Assembly (NCBI RefSeq): GCF_009862785.1
Contig: NZ_WWHU01000001.1
Coordinates: 4,464,001-4,528,000 of the forward strand
Direction: 5' to 3'
Origin: Gordonia sp. SID5947
GTDB lineage: Bacteria; Actinomycetota; Actinomycetes; Mycobacteriales; Mycobacteriaceae
Length of the DNA: 64,000 bases
Part shown: in pieces, positions 44,371 through 53,597 of the stretch
Position numbering within the stretch: the first letter of the stretch is position 1
Layout: each line of letters starts with the position of its first letter
Position numbers and translations under genes: made by a program
Notes under the pieces: generated by a model
What the model saw: the letters and a program-made list of their open reading frames with translations, nothing else
Databases searched by the model: none
Told to the model about the DNA's origin: nothing

Positions 44371-45231
44371 ATGCACTTCAATGGCCTGAAGACCGCGGCG
44401 CTGATGGGTCTGATGTCGGCGATCATCGTCGGGATCGGGGCGCTTTTCCGTAGCCCGACCATCTTGCTGCTCGCGGTGCTCGCGGCGGTCGGAATGAATG
44501 CCTACGTCTATTTCAACTCGGCCAAGCTGGCATTGCGGTCGATGCATGCGCAGCCGGTGACCGAGGTCGAGGCGCCGGTGCTGTACCGGATCGTCCGAGA
44601 GCTCGCGACGACGGCCCGCCAGCCGATGCCCGCGCTCTACATCAGCCCGACCGAGTCGCCCAACGCGTTCGCGACCGGTCGCAATCCGAAGAACGCCGCT
44701 GTGTGCTGCACCGCCGGCATCATGCGGTTGCTCGACGAGCGGGAGCTGCGTGCCGTGCTCGGCCATGAGCTGTCGCATGTCTACAACCGGGACATCCTGA
44801 TCTCGTCGGTGGCCGGGGCGATGGCGTCGGTCATCACCGGCCTGGCGAACTTCGCGTTCTTCTTCGGCGGCGGGAATCGTGACGGGAACGGTCCCGGCAT
44901 CCTCGGGGTCCTGATGATCACTCTGCTGGGGCCGCTGGCGGCGTCGTTGATCAAGATGTCGGTGTCGCGGTCGCGTGAGTACCAGGCCGACGAGTCGGGT
45001 GCGGAGCTCACCGGCGATCCGCTGGCACTCGCCTCGGCGCTGGCGAAGATCAGCGGCGGGATCGATCAGGCGCCGCTGCCGCCGGACCCGAAGATCGAGT
45101 CGCAGTCCCACATGATGATCGCCAACCCGTTCCGCGGGGGGAACGTCGCCAAGATGTTCTCGTCGCACCCGCCGACCCCGGACCGTATCGCGCGGTTGCA
45201 GGAGATGGCCCGGCGGTCGGGCCGGGGTTAG
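44371..45231 (+). CDS. htpX: membrane metalloprotease HtpX
   Basis: 286 residues from ATG 44371. Two N-terminal membrane helices, then the zinc site HELSH (His132, Glu133, His136) with the third ligand region [13 protein letters not shown], and two more membrane helices between them. HtpX degrades misfolded membrane proteins. The gene follows grcC1 by 89 nt as in M. tuberculosis (Rv0562-Rv0563), so the two may share a transcript. Confidence 0.95.
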   Translation: MHFNGLKTAALMGLMSAIIVGIGALFRSPTILLLAVLAAVGMNAYVYFNSAKLALRSMHAQPVTEVEAPVLYRIVRELATTARQPMPALYISPTESPNAFATGRNPKNAAVCCTAGIMRLLDERELRAVLGHELSHVYNRDILISSVAGAMASVITGLANFAFFFGGGNRDGNGPGILGVLMITLLGPLAASLIKMSVSRSREYQADESGAELTGDPLALASALAKISGGIDQAPLPPDPKIESQSHMMIANPFRGGNVAKMFSSHPPTPDRIARLQEMARRSGRG

Positions 45232-45325
45232 GGGGCGGCCGGTCGGCGCGGCGTCGTCGGGGGTGATCTCGAAATGCCGGGCTCGCTGCTCTCGCCCGGC
45301 TGCTCGCTCGACGGTTGGGGCCGCG

Positions 45326-45817
45326 CTAGCGGTAGTTGACGAACTGCAACGCGATGCCGAAGTCCTCGCCCTTGAGTAGCGAGATGACCGCCTGCAGGTC
45401 GTCGCGCTTCTTGCTCGACACCCGCAGCTCCTCGCCCTGGATCTGCGCCTTGACGCCCTTGGGGCCCTCGTCGCGGATCTTCTTGGAGATCTTCTTGGCG
45501 TGCTCGGAGTCGATTCCCTCGACGATCTTCCCGGAGATCTTGAACGTCTTGCCCGACGCCGCAGGCTCACCGGCGTCGAAGGCCTTGAGCGAGATGTCGC
45601 GGCGGATGAGCTTCTCTTTGAAGACCTCGAGTCCGGCCTGGGCGCGTTCTTCGGCATCGGAGGTGATGACGATCGCCTCCTCGCCCGACCACTCGATGCC
45701 GGTGTTGGTCCCGCGGAAGTCGTAGCGCTGCGACAGTTCCTTGGCGGCCTGGTTGAGGGCGTTGTCGACCTCTTGACGGTCGACCTTGCTCACCACGTCG
45801 AACGATGAATCAGCCAT
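45326..45817 (-). CDS. yajQ: YajQ family nucleotide-binding protein
   Basis: 163 residues from ATG 45817. [20 protein letters not shown], then [20 protein letters not shown] and [20 protein letters not shown] form the complete YajQ fold (PF04461). Members bind nucleotides, and some bind cyclic-di-GMP and alter transcription. The 27-residue extension to 45898 is not part of the family. Confidence 0.93.
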   Translation of the reverse strand: MADSSFDVVSKVDRQEVDNALNQAAKELSQRYDFRGTNTGIEWSGEEAIVITSDAEERAQAGLEVFKEKLIRRDISLKAFDAGEPAASGKTFKISGKIVEGIDSEHAKKISKKIRDEGPKGVKAQIQGEELRVSSKKRDDLQAVISLLKGEDFGIALQFVNYR

Positions 45818-45965
45818 GCCCGACAGCCTATCCGTCGCGCCCGACGTCGCGGTGTGAACCCGGCCGTGCGTCGCTGAGCAGCCGGTTTGCGTGGACATGG
45901 GCTGCTCGTTGTATTCTTCACGGCGTTGTTCTTGCGGGCGTCACGGCGACCGGGAGTACAGCAAC

Positions 45966-46046
45966 GGCAGGTTGCCCGAGCGGCCAAAGGGAGCGGACTG
46001 TAAATCCGTCGCGCAAGCTACATAGGTTCGAATCCTATACCTGCCA
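45966..46046 (+). tRNA. tRNA-Tyr (GTA)
   Basis: Acceptor GGCAGGT pairs with ACCTGCC; the anticodon loop is CTGTAAA with GTA; a long variable arm and the TTCGAAT T-loop are present. The discriminator is A and CCA is not encoded. Confidence 0.95.
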
Positions 46047-46170
46047 CAACGTGGTCCACGCTGAACTCATGGCGCTCGCCACCGGTCGCTGACCAGCGAT
46101 TTGGTGAGCGCCTGGGTTCGTGTGTAACCTCGTTAAGGCTCTCGAACAGCCTGCGGGTTCGTTCGGGCAC

Positions 46171-46243
46171 GCCCCCTTAGCTCAGTCGGCAGAGCGTTTC
46201 CATGGTAAGGAAAAGGTCGACGGTTCGATTCCGTCAGGGGGCT
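46171..46243 (+). tRNA. tRNA-Thr (GGT)
   Basis: Acceptor GCCCCCT/AGGGGGC, D-arm AGCTCAGTCGGCAGAGC, anticodon stem TTTCC/GGAAA with loop ATGGTAA, so the anticodon is GGT. T-loop TTCGATT. CCA is not encoded. Confidence 0.95.
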
Positions 46244-46263
46244 CGCTGGACCCCAGTCCACAT

Positions 46264-46337
46264 GGCGGTGTAGCTCAGCTGGTTAGAGCGCACGACTCAT
46301 AATCGTGAGGTCGAGGGATCGAGTCCCTCCACCGCTA
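46264..46337 (+). tRNA. tRNA-Met (CAT, elongator type)
   Basis: Acceptor GGCGGTG/CACCGCT (with a G-U first pair), D-arm AGCTCAGCTGGTTAGAGC, anticodon stem ACGA/TCGT with loop CTCATAA and anticodon CAT. The paired first base argues for elongator and not initiator tRNA. CCA is not encoded. Confidence 0.93.
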
Positions 46338-46418
46338 CACATCGGTGCCGACCAGCTCGGACCCGAAACGCAAAGGGCTGCCGAGCCCGCCACGTACCAC
46401 CCGAAAGAAGGCAACGAA

Positions 46419-46586
46419 GTGGCCTCCTCAACAGATGTTCGCCCCAAGATCACCTTGGCGTGCGAGGTGTGCAAGCACCGCAACTACATCACCAAGAAGA
46501 ACCGTCGCAACGATCCCGATCGCCTCGAGATCAAGAAGTTCTGCCCGAACTGTGGCAAGCATCAGGCGCACAAGGAATCGCGCTGA
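46419..46586 (+). CDS. rpmG: 50S ribosomal protein L33
   Basis: 55 residues from GTG 46419 after AAGAAGG. The zinc-binding form with CEVC and CPNC is seen, plus the conserved [20 protein letters not shown]. It follows the tRNA-Thr/tRNA-Met pair and precedes hadAB, as Rv0634B does in M. tuberculosis. The in-frame extension upstream runs through the tRNA-Met and is not coding. Confidence 0.95.
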   Translation: MASSTDVRPKITLACEVCKHRNYITKKNRRNDPDRLEIKKFCPNCGKHQAHKESR

Positions 46587-46611
46587 GCGATCAGCGGAAC
46601 ATGGCAAATAC

Positions 46612-46681
46612 GCGGGCTACCTCTGATGAGGTGGCCCGCAGCCATTACCGTGGCAGGGGGACTCCGTCGTCGGACCCCCTG
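46612..46681 (+). terminator. two hairpins between rpmG and hadAB
   Basis: First hairpin: GCGGGC-T-ACCTC (46612-46623) with GAGGT-G-GCCCGC (46628-46639), loop TGAT. Second: CAGGGGG (46654-46660), bulge AC, TCCG, loop TCGT, CGGA, CCCCCTG (46675-46681). The first is a good rpmG terminator. The second may be an extra terminator or a leader structure for hadAB, 156 nt upstream of its start. The rest of the 251-nt gap shows nothing else. Confidence 0.7.
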
Positions 46682-46837
46682 AGAGCACGAACGGCAGTAC
46701 ACACCAAGCGGTAGCGATGGGAGTTGCCCTCCACGCGACGGCTACCGCCGTGGACCATGCCCTACCTCGTCACGACGAGGAACAGTCCACGAGATCCTGG
46801 CCATCTGCGGAATGGCCGAGCAAAGGAGCGGCACTCG

Positions 46838-47920
46838 ATGTCAGTCAGCGAAGCCGAGGTTCAGGAACGGATCGAGGCGTTGAAGAAGGGCGTGAAACTC
46901 ACCCCTGAGGAGATCGCCGCCCACACCAAGGAGATGGTGGGTTTCAACTACACCGTCGACGACTACTACGAGGTCGGGCGCGAAGAGGTCCGCAAGCACG
47001 CCCGCGCCGTCCAGGACGACCACCCGGTGCACTGGAACGAGGCCGCTGCCAAGGAGATGGGCCACGACACCCTGATCGCGGCCCCCACCTTCGTGTCGGT
47101 GCTCGGCATCATCGCCCAGCGTCGCCTGTTCGAAGACGTCGTCACCGGCTACGACCTGTGGCAGATCATGCAGACCGATCAGCGTCTCGTGTTCCACAAC
47201 CCCATCAAGGTCGGCGACCAGTTGATCTGCGACGTCTCACTCGACTCGTTCCGGCAGATGGCCGGCACCGACGTGCTGGTCACCAAGAACATCATCTGGA
47301 ACCAGCGCGACGAGCCCGTGATGACCACCTGGACGAGCCTGGTGGCCCGTCCGGCCGTCGAGGCGGATCCCGAGGTGCTCGACAAGCTCGAGCACGTGAT
47401 GATGAAGGTCGACCGCGAGCCGGAGATGCCGCACACCGTGCACGGTCCCTTCGACCGGTACTCCCAGCCGGATCCGGTGGTCGACCCGAAGCCGTACGCG
47501 GCGATCGACTTCGACGACCTGAGCGTCGGCCAGGAGCTGCCGCCGGTCACCAAGACCCTGACCCGCGGCAACCTGGTCAACTATGCCGGTGTCGCAGGCG
47601 ACCCGAACCCGATCCACTTCTCCGACGAGGTCGCGAAGGTCATCGGGTTGGAGACCGTCGTCGCGCACGGCATGCAGTCGATGGGGCTGGGCGCCAGCTT
47701 CATCAGCAGCTTCGTCGGCGATCCCGCGGCGATCTTCGAGTACAACGTGCGCTTCACCAGCCCCGTGTACGTTCCCGCCGAGGGCTACGCCCAGGTCGAC
47801 TTCACCGGCAAGATCAAGTCGCTCGACCCGGAGACCCGGCGTGGCGTGATCGCGATGGTCGCCAAGCAGGGTGACCGCAAGATCTTCGGTCGTGCACAGG
47901 CGCACGTCCAGTTCAACTGA
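46838..47920 (+). CDS. hadAB: fused (3R)-hydroxyacyl-ACP dehydratase HadA-HadB
   Basis: 360 residues from ATG 46838 with AAAGGAG upstream. Residues 1-165 are HadA-like (KEMVGFNYTVDDYYEVGREE, AAPTFVSVLGIIAQRRLFED, FHNPIKVGDQL), the substrate-binding hotdog. Residues 210-360 are HadB-like with the hydratase 2 motif YAGVAGDPNPIHFSDEVAKV; Asp255 and His260 form the catalytic pair and IGLETVVAHGMQSMG follows. In mycobacteria hadA and hadB are separate and hadC follows; here they are one chain and no hadC is present. It dehydrates beta-hydroxyacyl-ACP in FAS-II for mycolic acid synthesis. Confidence 0.92.
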   Translation: MSVSEAEVQERIEALKKGVKLTPEEIAAHTKEMVGFNYTVDDYYEVGREEVRKHARAVQDDHPVHWNEAAAKEMGHDTLIAAPTFVSVLGIIAQRRLFEDVVTGYDLWQIMQTDQRLVFHNPIKVGDQLICDVSLDSFRQMAGTDVLVTKNIIWNQRDEPVMTTWTSLVARPAVEADPEVLDKLEHVMMKVDREPEMPHTVHGPFDRYSQPDPVVDPKPYAAIDFDDLSVGQELPPVTKTLTRGNLVNYAGVAGDPNPIHFSDEVAKVIGLETVVAHGMQSMGLGASFISSFVGDPAAIFEYNVRFTSPVYVPAEGYAQVDFTGKIKSLDPETRRGVIAMVAKQGDRKIFGRAQAHVQFN

Positions 47921-48906
47921 CGGACCCGAACACACTCAGCGCAGCGCGGCGGGGATGGATCATCCATCTCCTGCCGCGCTGTCGCGTCGGTGGAGGTCGC
48001 GGCCACCCGACTGCGCACGGTGAACCCGGCGCACATGATCACGGCGGCGCCGCCGATCACCAGCGGCAGCGACAGTGGCTCGCCGAGCAGCAGGACCGCC
48101 CACGCGACGGTCAGCACCGGCTGCACGAGCTGGATCTGACTCACCGTCGTCATCGGGCCCAGGGCCAGCCCTCGATACCAGGCGAAGAAGCCGAGGAACA
48201 TGCTGATGGCGCTGAGATAGGCGAACGCCGCCCACTGACCGGTCGTCGCGTGCGGCAATCGACCGCCGGTGACAATGAGCGTGGCGGCCAGCATGACCGG
48301 CAACGCAAGCAGAAGTGCCCAGCAGATGGTCTGCCAGGCTCCGAGTTCGCGGGCCATCATGCCGCCCTGTGCGTACCCGATCGCCGCGAGCACGACCGCA
48401 CCGAGCAGATACAGATCGCTGATACTCGCGGCTCCGACGTCGCCGTGAGCAGCGACGGTGAACACGCCGGTGGCGCCGGCACCGAGCGCTGCACCCACCC
48501 AGAACCGTCGGCTGGGGCGTTCCCGGGTCCGCATCACCACCACCACGGCGGTCGCTGCCGGGAGCATGCCGATGATCACCGCCGAGTGCCCGGCACCGAC
48601 GTCGCGGAGTGCAAGCGACGTCAGGATCGGGAACCCGGCCACCACGCCGAACGACACCGGTAGAAGCCGTAGCAGCTGCCGAGCCGTCGGGAGGGCGGCA
48701 CGACCGGCCGTGAGTGCGATCGCGGCAAGTCCGGCGGCGACGACGGCGCGCCCACAACCGATGAACATCGGGTCGAGTCCCTGCACTGCGACTCGGGTGA
48801 ACGGCACGGTGAAGGAGAAAGCGACCACGCCGAGCAGACCCCACAGGATGCCCGACTGCGAAAGCGGAGGGACCCGAAGTCCGATAGCGCTATTATTGAT
48901 CTTCAT
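47785..48906 (-). CDS. EamA/DMT-family transporter
   Basis: 373 residues from ATG 48906. Ten membrane helices in two five-helix EamA repeats: GILWGLLGVVAFSFTVPFTR and SAVIIGMLPAATAVVVVM in the first, DLYLLGAVVLAAIGYAQGGM and TVSQIQLVQPVLTVAWAVLL in the second. The exporter part ends near residue 295 (CAGFTVRSR); 75 further residues are Cys/Arg-rich, pass through the terminator hairpin and overlap hadAB in antisense by 136 nt. That tail is probably not native; a small sequence change may have removed a stop near 47960. The start codon overlaps that of the divergent MocR gene. Substrate unknown; such pairs often export amino acids or amines. Confidence 0.8.
   Translation of the reverse strand: MKINNSAIGLRVPPLSQSGILWGLLGVVAFSFTVPFTRVAVQGLDPMFIGCGRAVVAAGLAAIALTAGRAALPTARQLLRLLPVSFGVVAGFPILTSLALRDVGAGHSAVIIGMLPAATAVVVVMRTRERPSRRFWVGAALGAGATGVFTVAAHGDVGAASISDLYLLGAVVLAAIGYAQGGMMARELGAWQTICWALLLALPVMLAATLIVTGGRLPHATTGQWAAFAYLSAISMFLGFFAWYRGLALGPMTTVSQIQLVQPVLTVAWAVLLLGEPLSLPLVIGGAAVIMCAGFTVRSRVAATSTDATARQEMDDPSPPRCAECVRVRQLNWTCACARPKILRSPCLATIAITPRRVSGSSDLILPVKSTWA
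47942..47981. terminator. long hairpin between convergent hadAB and EamA genes
   Basis: CAGCGCGGC with GGGGATGGA (47942-47959) folds back on TCCATCTCCTGCCGCGCTG (47963-47981) through a TCA loop: about 18 pairs with one bulged T and one G-U. It begins 22 nt after the hadAB stop. The EamA open frame runs through it, which is unusual. Confidence 0.8.
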
Positions 48907-48925
48907 GTCCGACGATAGCAGCGAC
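48887..48925. promoter_or_regulatory. face-to-face promoters with overlapping start codons
   Basis: The bases CATG at 48904-48907 give an ATG on each strand. For the + gene, -10-like TATTAT lies at 48891-48896, 8 nt before its ATG. For the - gene, TATCGT lies 5 nt before its ATG on the other strand. Both mRNAs would then be leaderless or nearly so, and each promoter lies in the coding start of the other gene. No experimental start sites are known to me. Confidence 0.5.
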
Positions 48926-50304
48926 CGCATCGCGCAGCATCTCCGTTCTGTCGCCGCCGCTGCCGAGGCGGGGAGCCGACTACCCTCCACGCGCGCGCTG
49001 GCCTCGCGGTTCGGGGCCGGACCGGTGACCGTGCAGCGCGCGCTCGCGCAGTTGGTCGCCGAGGGCGTCGTCGAGACCCGTTCCGGTTCCGGGACATTCG
49101 TGAGGCGACGCTCAGCCGCGTCGGGCCGGGCCGATGTCGCGTGGCAGACCGCGGCACTCGGCCCGGAACGTGCTGGTGCGTCCTCGATCGGCTCGACGAT
49201 GCGGCAGATCCCCACGACACCATCGCCATGCACAGCGGCTACCCCGACGTCGAGCTGCTGCCCGCCCGCGAGGTTCGCAGCGCTTTCACGCGAGTCGCCC
49301 GGCGGGCGGACATATTCCATCGTCCGCCCACCGCCGGTCTGCCCGACCTGCGACGCTGGTTCGTCGACGAACTCGACGCAGACGGGTGGCGGGACACCGA
49401 CGCGGTGATCGCCTCCGGCGGCCAGGCTGCGCTCGCCGCGACCTTCCGTGCCCTCGCCGCCCCCGGCGACCCCATCGTGATGGAATCGCCGACCTACTGG
49501 GGTGCGATCGCGGCAGCGCGCCAGGCGGGGCTCGTCATCGTGCCCGTGCCACGCACCGAGGGCGCGCCCGCCGCGGTCGACCTCGACGAGGCGTTCGCGA
49601 CGTCGGGGGCACGCCTGGCGTATGTGCAACCCACCTTCGCGAACCCGACCGGTGATGTCTGGACGGCGGCTCAGCGCAACGAGGTCTTGGCGGTGGTCCG
49701 CGCGCACCGGGCCTTTGTCATCGAGGACGACTGGGCACATGACTTCGCGATGGAGTCCCGGCCCCGGCCGCTGGTGTGCTCGGACACCGACGGGCACGTG
49801 GTCTACATCCGATCGCTCACCAAGAGCCTGTCGCTGACGGTCCGGGTCGCCGCGCTGCTCGCCCGCGGGCCGGCCCGGACACGAATCGAGAACGCGCTGA
49901 CCGTGTCGGATCTGTATGTCGCGCCGGTCTTGCAGGCGGTGGCACTCGACGTGGTGTCGCGGCCGGCGTGGCGCACCCATCTGCTGCGTCTGCGCCGGAC
50001 ACTGGAGGCCCGGCGCGACGCGTTGGTCGGTGCGCTCGCTTCCGGGGCCCCGATGGTGGAGGTGGAGCGAGTGCCGCGCGGTGGCCTGAACCTCTGGGCC
50101 GCCTTGCCCGCCCACGGAGCCGACGGATCGCCGACCGATGCCGAGCTCGTCGCGGCCCGGACGCTGGCGCGCGGACTGTCGATCTCACCGGGTGGGGAAT
50201 GGTTTCCGACCGAGCCGACCGGCCCGTATATCCGGCTCAACTTCGCCGCGGCGTCGCCGGATCGGTACGCGGAGGCGGTGGAGATCCTGGCGGGCGCACT
50301 GTAG
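48905..50304 (+). pseudogene. MocR-type (GntR/aminotransferase) regulator, frameshifted in this sequence
   Basis: ATG 48905 begins a GntR winged helix (DRIAQHLRSVAAAAEAGSRL PSTRALASRFGAGPVTVQRA and GVVETRSGSGTFV), which continues DVAWQTAALGPERAGASSIG STMRQIP and then loses frame. The class I aminotransferase-like domain resumes in the next frame at HDTIAMHSGYPDVELLPARE and runs to 50304, with YWGAIAAARQAGL, YVQPTFANPTGDVW and the PLP-lysine segment SLTKSLSLTVRVAAL. Adding one C to the run at 49210-49213 restores a single chain of about 466 residues. MocR proteins sense amino acids or PLP-related ligands and usually control a divergent transporter, here EamA. Confidence 0.85.
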
Positions 50305-50339
50305 GAACGAACGCCTGGGGCCGCTGGCTCGCTCCTCCT

Positions 50340-50391
50340 CCGGGTATCGTCAAAACCTCCACGAACTTGCGGAGAGTTCGGCGATACCCGG
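50340..50391. terminator. 10-bp inverted repeat after the MocR gene
   Basis: CCGGGTATCG (50340-50349) pairs with CGATACCCGG (50382-50391); the 32-nt loop holds a second stem, CGAACT with AGTTCG. It begins 36 nt after the MocR stop and can end that transcript. The remaining 209 nt to tRNA-Trp contain only the promoter described next and a small CGTGGCT-TAC-AGCCACG hairpin at about 50573-50589. Confidence 0.6.
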
Positions 50392-50483
50392 GGGATAAAC
50401 CCCGCCCCGGGTCCGGGTTCGGCAAGGGGTTGGCGCCCGTTTTGGGTTTGTCCTGGGCAGTGATCTACACTGAAGTGTCTGGA

Positions 50484-50514
50484 TTGACTCAGACTTGCGC
50501 GCTGCCCATAGGGT
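50484..50514 (+). promoter_or_regulatory. probable promoter of the tRNA-Trp/secE/nusG transcript
   Basis: TTGACT at 50484-50489 and TAGGGT at 50509-50514 with 19-nt spacing. TAGGGT-type -10 boxes are typical of actinobacterial stable-RNA promoters. The tRNA begins about 87 nt downstream of the -10, consistent with a processed leader. Confidence 0.5.
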
Positions 50515-50600
50515 GGCGCGTTGGTTTTGTCGGGAGTTTTCCGATCTGAGGAGGTCGAGAAGGCAGCTGTACCGTGGCTTACAGCCACGCACAGTCGCAA

Positions 50601-50673
<73 letters not shown>

Positions 50674-50710
50674 CCCTGGTGAGGGCATACGTAGACGAGA
50701 GGACCTCGAA

Positions 50711-51157
50711 GTGAGCAAGCGAGATCGAGCTGCCCGCGCCAAAGACGCCGCGGAGGACACCTCTGCCGAGTCGGTGGAGGAGCTCGAAGGTCGCGAAGAC
50801 GTCGACGGCGCGGAGTCAGGTGAACTGCGTCCGTCGGGCAAGCGCTCGTCGAGGGGTCGTCGTTCGTCCACGAGTGCCTCCAGCACCGACGGCGACACGG
50901 ATACCGACACCGGATCCGCGGTCGCGGTCAAAGAACGCAAGAAGAAGGCACCTGCCGGCGAGAGTCGCAATCCGTTCGTTCGGATCTGGGTTTTCCTGCA
51001 GCAGGTCGTCGCCGAACTGAAGAAGGTCATCTGGCCGACGCGCAGCGAGATGATCACCTACACGATCGTCGTGCTGATTTTCGTGATCGTGATGACCGCC
51101 TTCATCTCCGGCCTCGACCTCGCCTTCGCCAAGGGAGTTCTCTGGTTGTTCGGCTGA
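50711..51157 (+). CDS. secE: preprotein translocase subunit SecE
   Basis: 148 residues from GTG 50711. The C-terminal 60 residues are the conserved SecE core: [26 protein letters not shown], then a single membrane helix ([20 protein letters not shown]). The first 85 residues are a charged, Ser/Asp-rich extension typical of actinobacterial SecE but longer than the minimal form. It holds the SecYEG channel together. secE-nusG-rplK-rplA order is preserved. Confidence 0.95.
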   Translation: MSKRDRAARAKDAAEDTSAESVEELEGREDVDGAESGELRPSGKRSSRGRRSSTSASSTDGDTDTDTGSAVAVKERKKKAPAGESRNPFVRIWVFLQQVVAELKKVIWPTRSEMITYTIVVLIFVIVMTAFISGLDLAFAKGVLWLFG

Positions 51158-51227
51158 CGCCGCCCACACCAGTGGGGCACAGGCCCAGGCCAGGACGACC
51201 GGAACCGACAGAGGAGCGTGGGCTGCA

Positions 51228-52103
51228 GTGAGCACCCCGGAGAACGAGATCGAACCGACCGCAGAGTCGATCGGTGAGGTCGACACGTCGGCGGTGGACA
51301 CCGCCGACGAGACCGACGACCCCGGTGTCGAGGCGCAGGTCGAGGCCGCCGAGGATGACGCCGCAGCCGTCGACGGCGGCGAGGCCGTCGTCGAGGAAGC
51401 CGAAGCCGCCGAGGACAGTGACACCGGTGACGAAGCCGTCGCCGACGAGGCTGTCGCCGAGGAGCCTGCCGAGGACCTCGACCCGGTCGAGGAACTTCGC
51501 AAGCAGCTTCGCCGCGCACCCGGTGACTGGTACGTCATCCACAGCTATGCGGGCTACGAGAACAAGGTGAAGGCCAACCTCGAGACCCGTGTGCAGAACC
51601 TCGACGTCGGCGACTACATATTCCAGGTCGAGGTACCGACCGAAGAGGTCACCGAGATCAAGAACGGCCAGCCGAAGAAGGTCAACCGCAAGGTGCTGCC
51701 GGGCTACATCCTGGTGCGCATGGACCTCAACGACGACTCGTGGGGCGCCGTGCGCAACACCCCGGGTGTTACCGGTTTCGTCGGGATGACCTCCAAGCCG
51801 TCGCCGTTGTCGCTCGACGAGGTGCTGCAGTTCCTGATGCCGCGCGTCGAGACCAAGAAGCCCGCCGCCGCCAAGGGTGCCGGTGCCGAGGGTGTCGAAG
51901 CGGCTGCCGCTGCGGCAACCGCGGTCATCGAGGTGGACTTCGAGGTCGGCGAGTCCGTCACCGTCATGGACGGCCCGTTTGCGACCCTGCCCGCGTCGAT
52001 CAGCGAGGTCAACGCCGAGCAGCGCAAGGTCAAGGTCCTGGTGTCGATCTTCGGACGCGAGACCCCGGTCGAGCTCGGCTTCAACCAGGTCGAAAAGATT
52101 TAG
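51228..52103 (+). CDS. nusG: transcription termination/antitermination factor NusG
   Basis: 291 residues from GTG 51228. An acidic Ala/Glu/Asp-rich extension covers residues 1-95. The NGN domain begins [20 protein letters not shown] and includes [20 protein letters not shown] and [11 protein letters not shown] 25-residue Ala-rich spacer (after [16 protein letters not shown]) separates it from the KOW domain ([20 protein letters not shown]). It binds RNA polymerase and couples transcription with translation and Rho. Confidence 0.96.
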   Translation: MSTPENEIEPTAESIGEVDTSAVDTADETDDPGVEAQVEAAEDDAAAVDGGEAVVEEAEAAEDSDTGDEAVADEAVAEEPAEDLDPVEELRKQLRRAPGDWYVIHSYAGYENKVKANLETRVQNLDVGDYIFQVEVPTEEVTEIKNGQPKKVNRKVLPGYILVRMDLNDDSWGAVRNTPGVTGFVGMTSKPSPLSLDEVLQFLMPRVETKKPAAAKGAGAEGVEAAAAAATAVIEVDFEVGESVTVMDGPFATLPASISEVNAEQRKVKVLVSIFGRETPVELGFNQVEKI

Positions 52104-52230
52104 CCCCGTCCGGCCCCGAGCGGGAGCCCGCGAGGAACGAGCGAGCATCACGAAGGCCGGACGAGTGACAACAAGACTTTCACGTCTCCAGCGGACGTGG
52201 ATCTGCAAGAAAACAAACAAGGAACAATAG

Positions 52231-52665
52231 ATGCCTCCCAAGAAGAAGAAGATCGCCGGGATCATCAAGCTCCAGATCCAGGCAGGCCAGGCCAACCCGG
52301 CTCCGCCCGTGGGTCCGGCGCTCGGTCAGCACGGCGTGAACATCATGGAGTTCTGCAAGGCGTACAACGCGGCGACCGAGTCGCAGCGCGGCAACGTCAT
52401 CCCGGTGGAGATCTTCGTGTACGAAGATCGCTCGTTCGACTTCAAGTTGAAGACCCCGCCGGCTGCGAAGCTCCTGCTCAAGGCTGCCGGTGTGCAGAAG
52501 GGCTCCGGCGAGCCGCACACCAACAAGGTCGGCAAGGTCAGCATGGACCAGGTCCGTGAGATCGCCAAGACCAAGCAGGAAGACCTCAACGCGAACGACA
52601 TCGACCAGGCCGCGAAGATCATCGCCGGTACTGCACGGTCGATGGGTATCAACGTCGAGGGCTGA
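52231..52665 (+). CDS. rplK: 50S ribosomal protein L11
   Basis: 144 residues, the normal length. [37 protein letters not shown] is the L11 N-terminal domain and [20 protein letters not shown] the C-terminal rRNA-binding domain. It forms the stalk base with L10 and L1 partners. Confidence 0.97.
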   Translation: MPPKKKKIAGIIKLQIQAGQANPAPPVGPALGQHGVNIMEFCKAYNAATESQRGNVIPVEIFVYEDRSFDFKLKTPPAAKLLLKAAGVQKGSGEPHTNKVGKVSMDQVREIAKTKQEDLNANDIDQAAKIIAGTARSMGINVEG

Positions 52666-52797
52666 TCTCGCCCACCGCTGTCTCGATACGCCCTCAGCGC
52701 ATGCTTCGGGGCGACTCGACCGGCGGTAAACGTGGGAGGGCCGGCTCGGCCCAGCTACCACCAACCCGAAAATCATTCACGGAGAAAGAACAGAGCA

Positions 52798-53514
52798 ATG
52801 GCACAGAAGAGCAAGGCCTACCGCGCCGCCGCGGAGCAGGTCGACAAGAGCAAGCTGTACAGCCCGCTGGAAGCTGCGCAGCTCGCCAAGGACACGTCGT
52901 CGAAGAACACCGACTCGACCGTCGAGGTCGCCATCCGGCTGGGCGTCGACCCGCGCAAGGCCGACCAGATGGTCCGCGGCACCGTCAACCTGCCGCACGG
53001 CACCGGTAAGACCGCCCGCGTGATCGTGTTCGCCGCCGGCGACAAGGCCGCCGAGGCCGTCGCTGCCGGCGCCGACGAGGTCGGCGCCGAGGACCTGATC
53101 GAGAAGATCCAGGGCGGCTGGCTGGAGTTCGACGCCGCGATCGCCACCCCGGACCAGATGGCCAAAGTCGGCCGCATCGCACGCGTGCTCGGCCCGCGCG
53201 GTCTGATGCCGAACCCCAAGACGGGCACCGTGACCACCGACGTCACCAAGGCCGTCAACGACATCAAGGGCGGCAAGATCAACTTCCGCGTCGACAAGGC
53301 CGCGAACCTGCACTTCGTCATCGGCAAGGCGTCGTTCGACGTCGAGAAGCTGGCCGAGAACTACGGTGCCGCCTACGACGAGATCATGCGTGCCAAGCCG
53401 TCCGCGGCCAAGGGGCGTTACGTCAAGAAGGTCACCGTCTCCACCACCACGGGCCCGGGCATCCCGGTCGACCCGCTGGTGACCCGGAACTTCGCCGAGC
53501 CGCCCCAGGCCTGA
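52798..53514 (+). CDS. rplA: 50S ribosomal protein L1
   Basis: 238 residues from ATG 52798 after [28 protein letters not shown], the [16 protein letters not shown] hinge and [20 protein letters not shown] are L1 signatures. The 132-nt gap from rplK contains a degenerate relative of the dispersed repeat (TCTCGATACGCC then GGCGACTCGACCGGCGG). L1 binds its own mRNA in many bacteria, but no operator can be identified by eye. Confidence 0.97.
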   Translation: MAQKSKAYRAAAEQVDKSKLYSPLEAAQLAKDTSSKNTDSTVEVAIRLGVDPRKADQMVRGTVNLPHGTGKTARVIVFAAGDKAAEAVAAGADEVGAEDLIEKIQGGWLEFDAAIATPDQMAKVGRIARVLGPRGLMPNPKTGTVTTDVTKAVNDIKGGKINFRVDKAANLHFVIGKASFDVEKLAENYGAAYDEIMRAKPSAAKGRYVKKVTVSTTTGPGIPVDPLVTRNFAEPPQA

Positions 53515-53566
53515 CCCTTCGAGACGCTCGCAGGCTCGCTCCGCAGGGAGCGGTGAGATACGCGTC

Positions 53567-53597
53567 GAAGCCCCCGACCACATCGGTCGGGGGCTTC
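53567..53597 (+). terminator. terminator after rplA
   Basis: A perfect 13-bp stem GAAGCCCCCGACC/GGTCGGGGGCTTC around ACATC, starting 52 nt past the rplA stop. It ends the ribosomal operon before the ldh gene. Confidence 0.85.

Noticed and set aside
48909..50115. N-terminal extension of the EamA frame to 50115
   Set aside because: Antisense to the MocR gene; the EamA fold begins only after ATG 48906.
50305..50600. Riboswitch upstream of tRNA-Trp
   Set aside because: Hairpins are present but match no class I can recognise, and the position fits a terminator plus a promoter.
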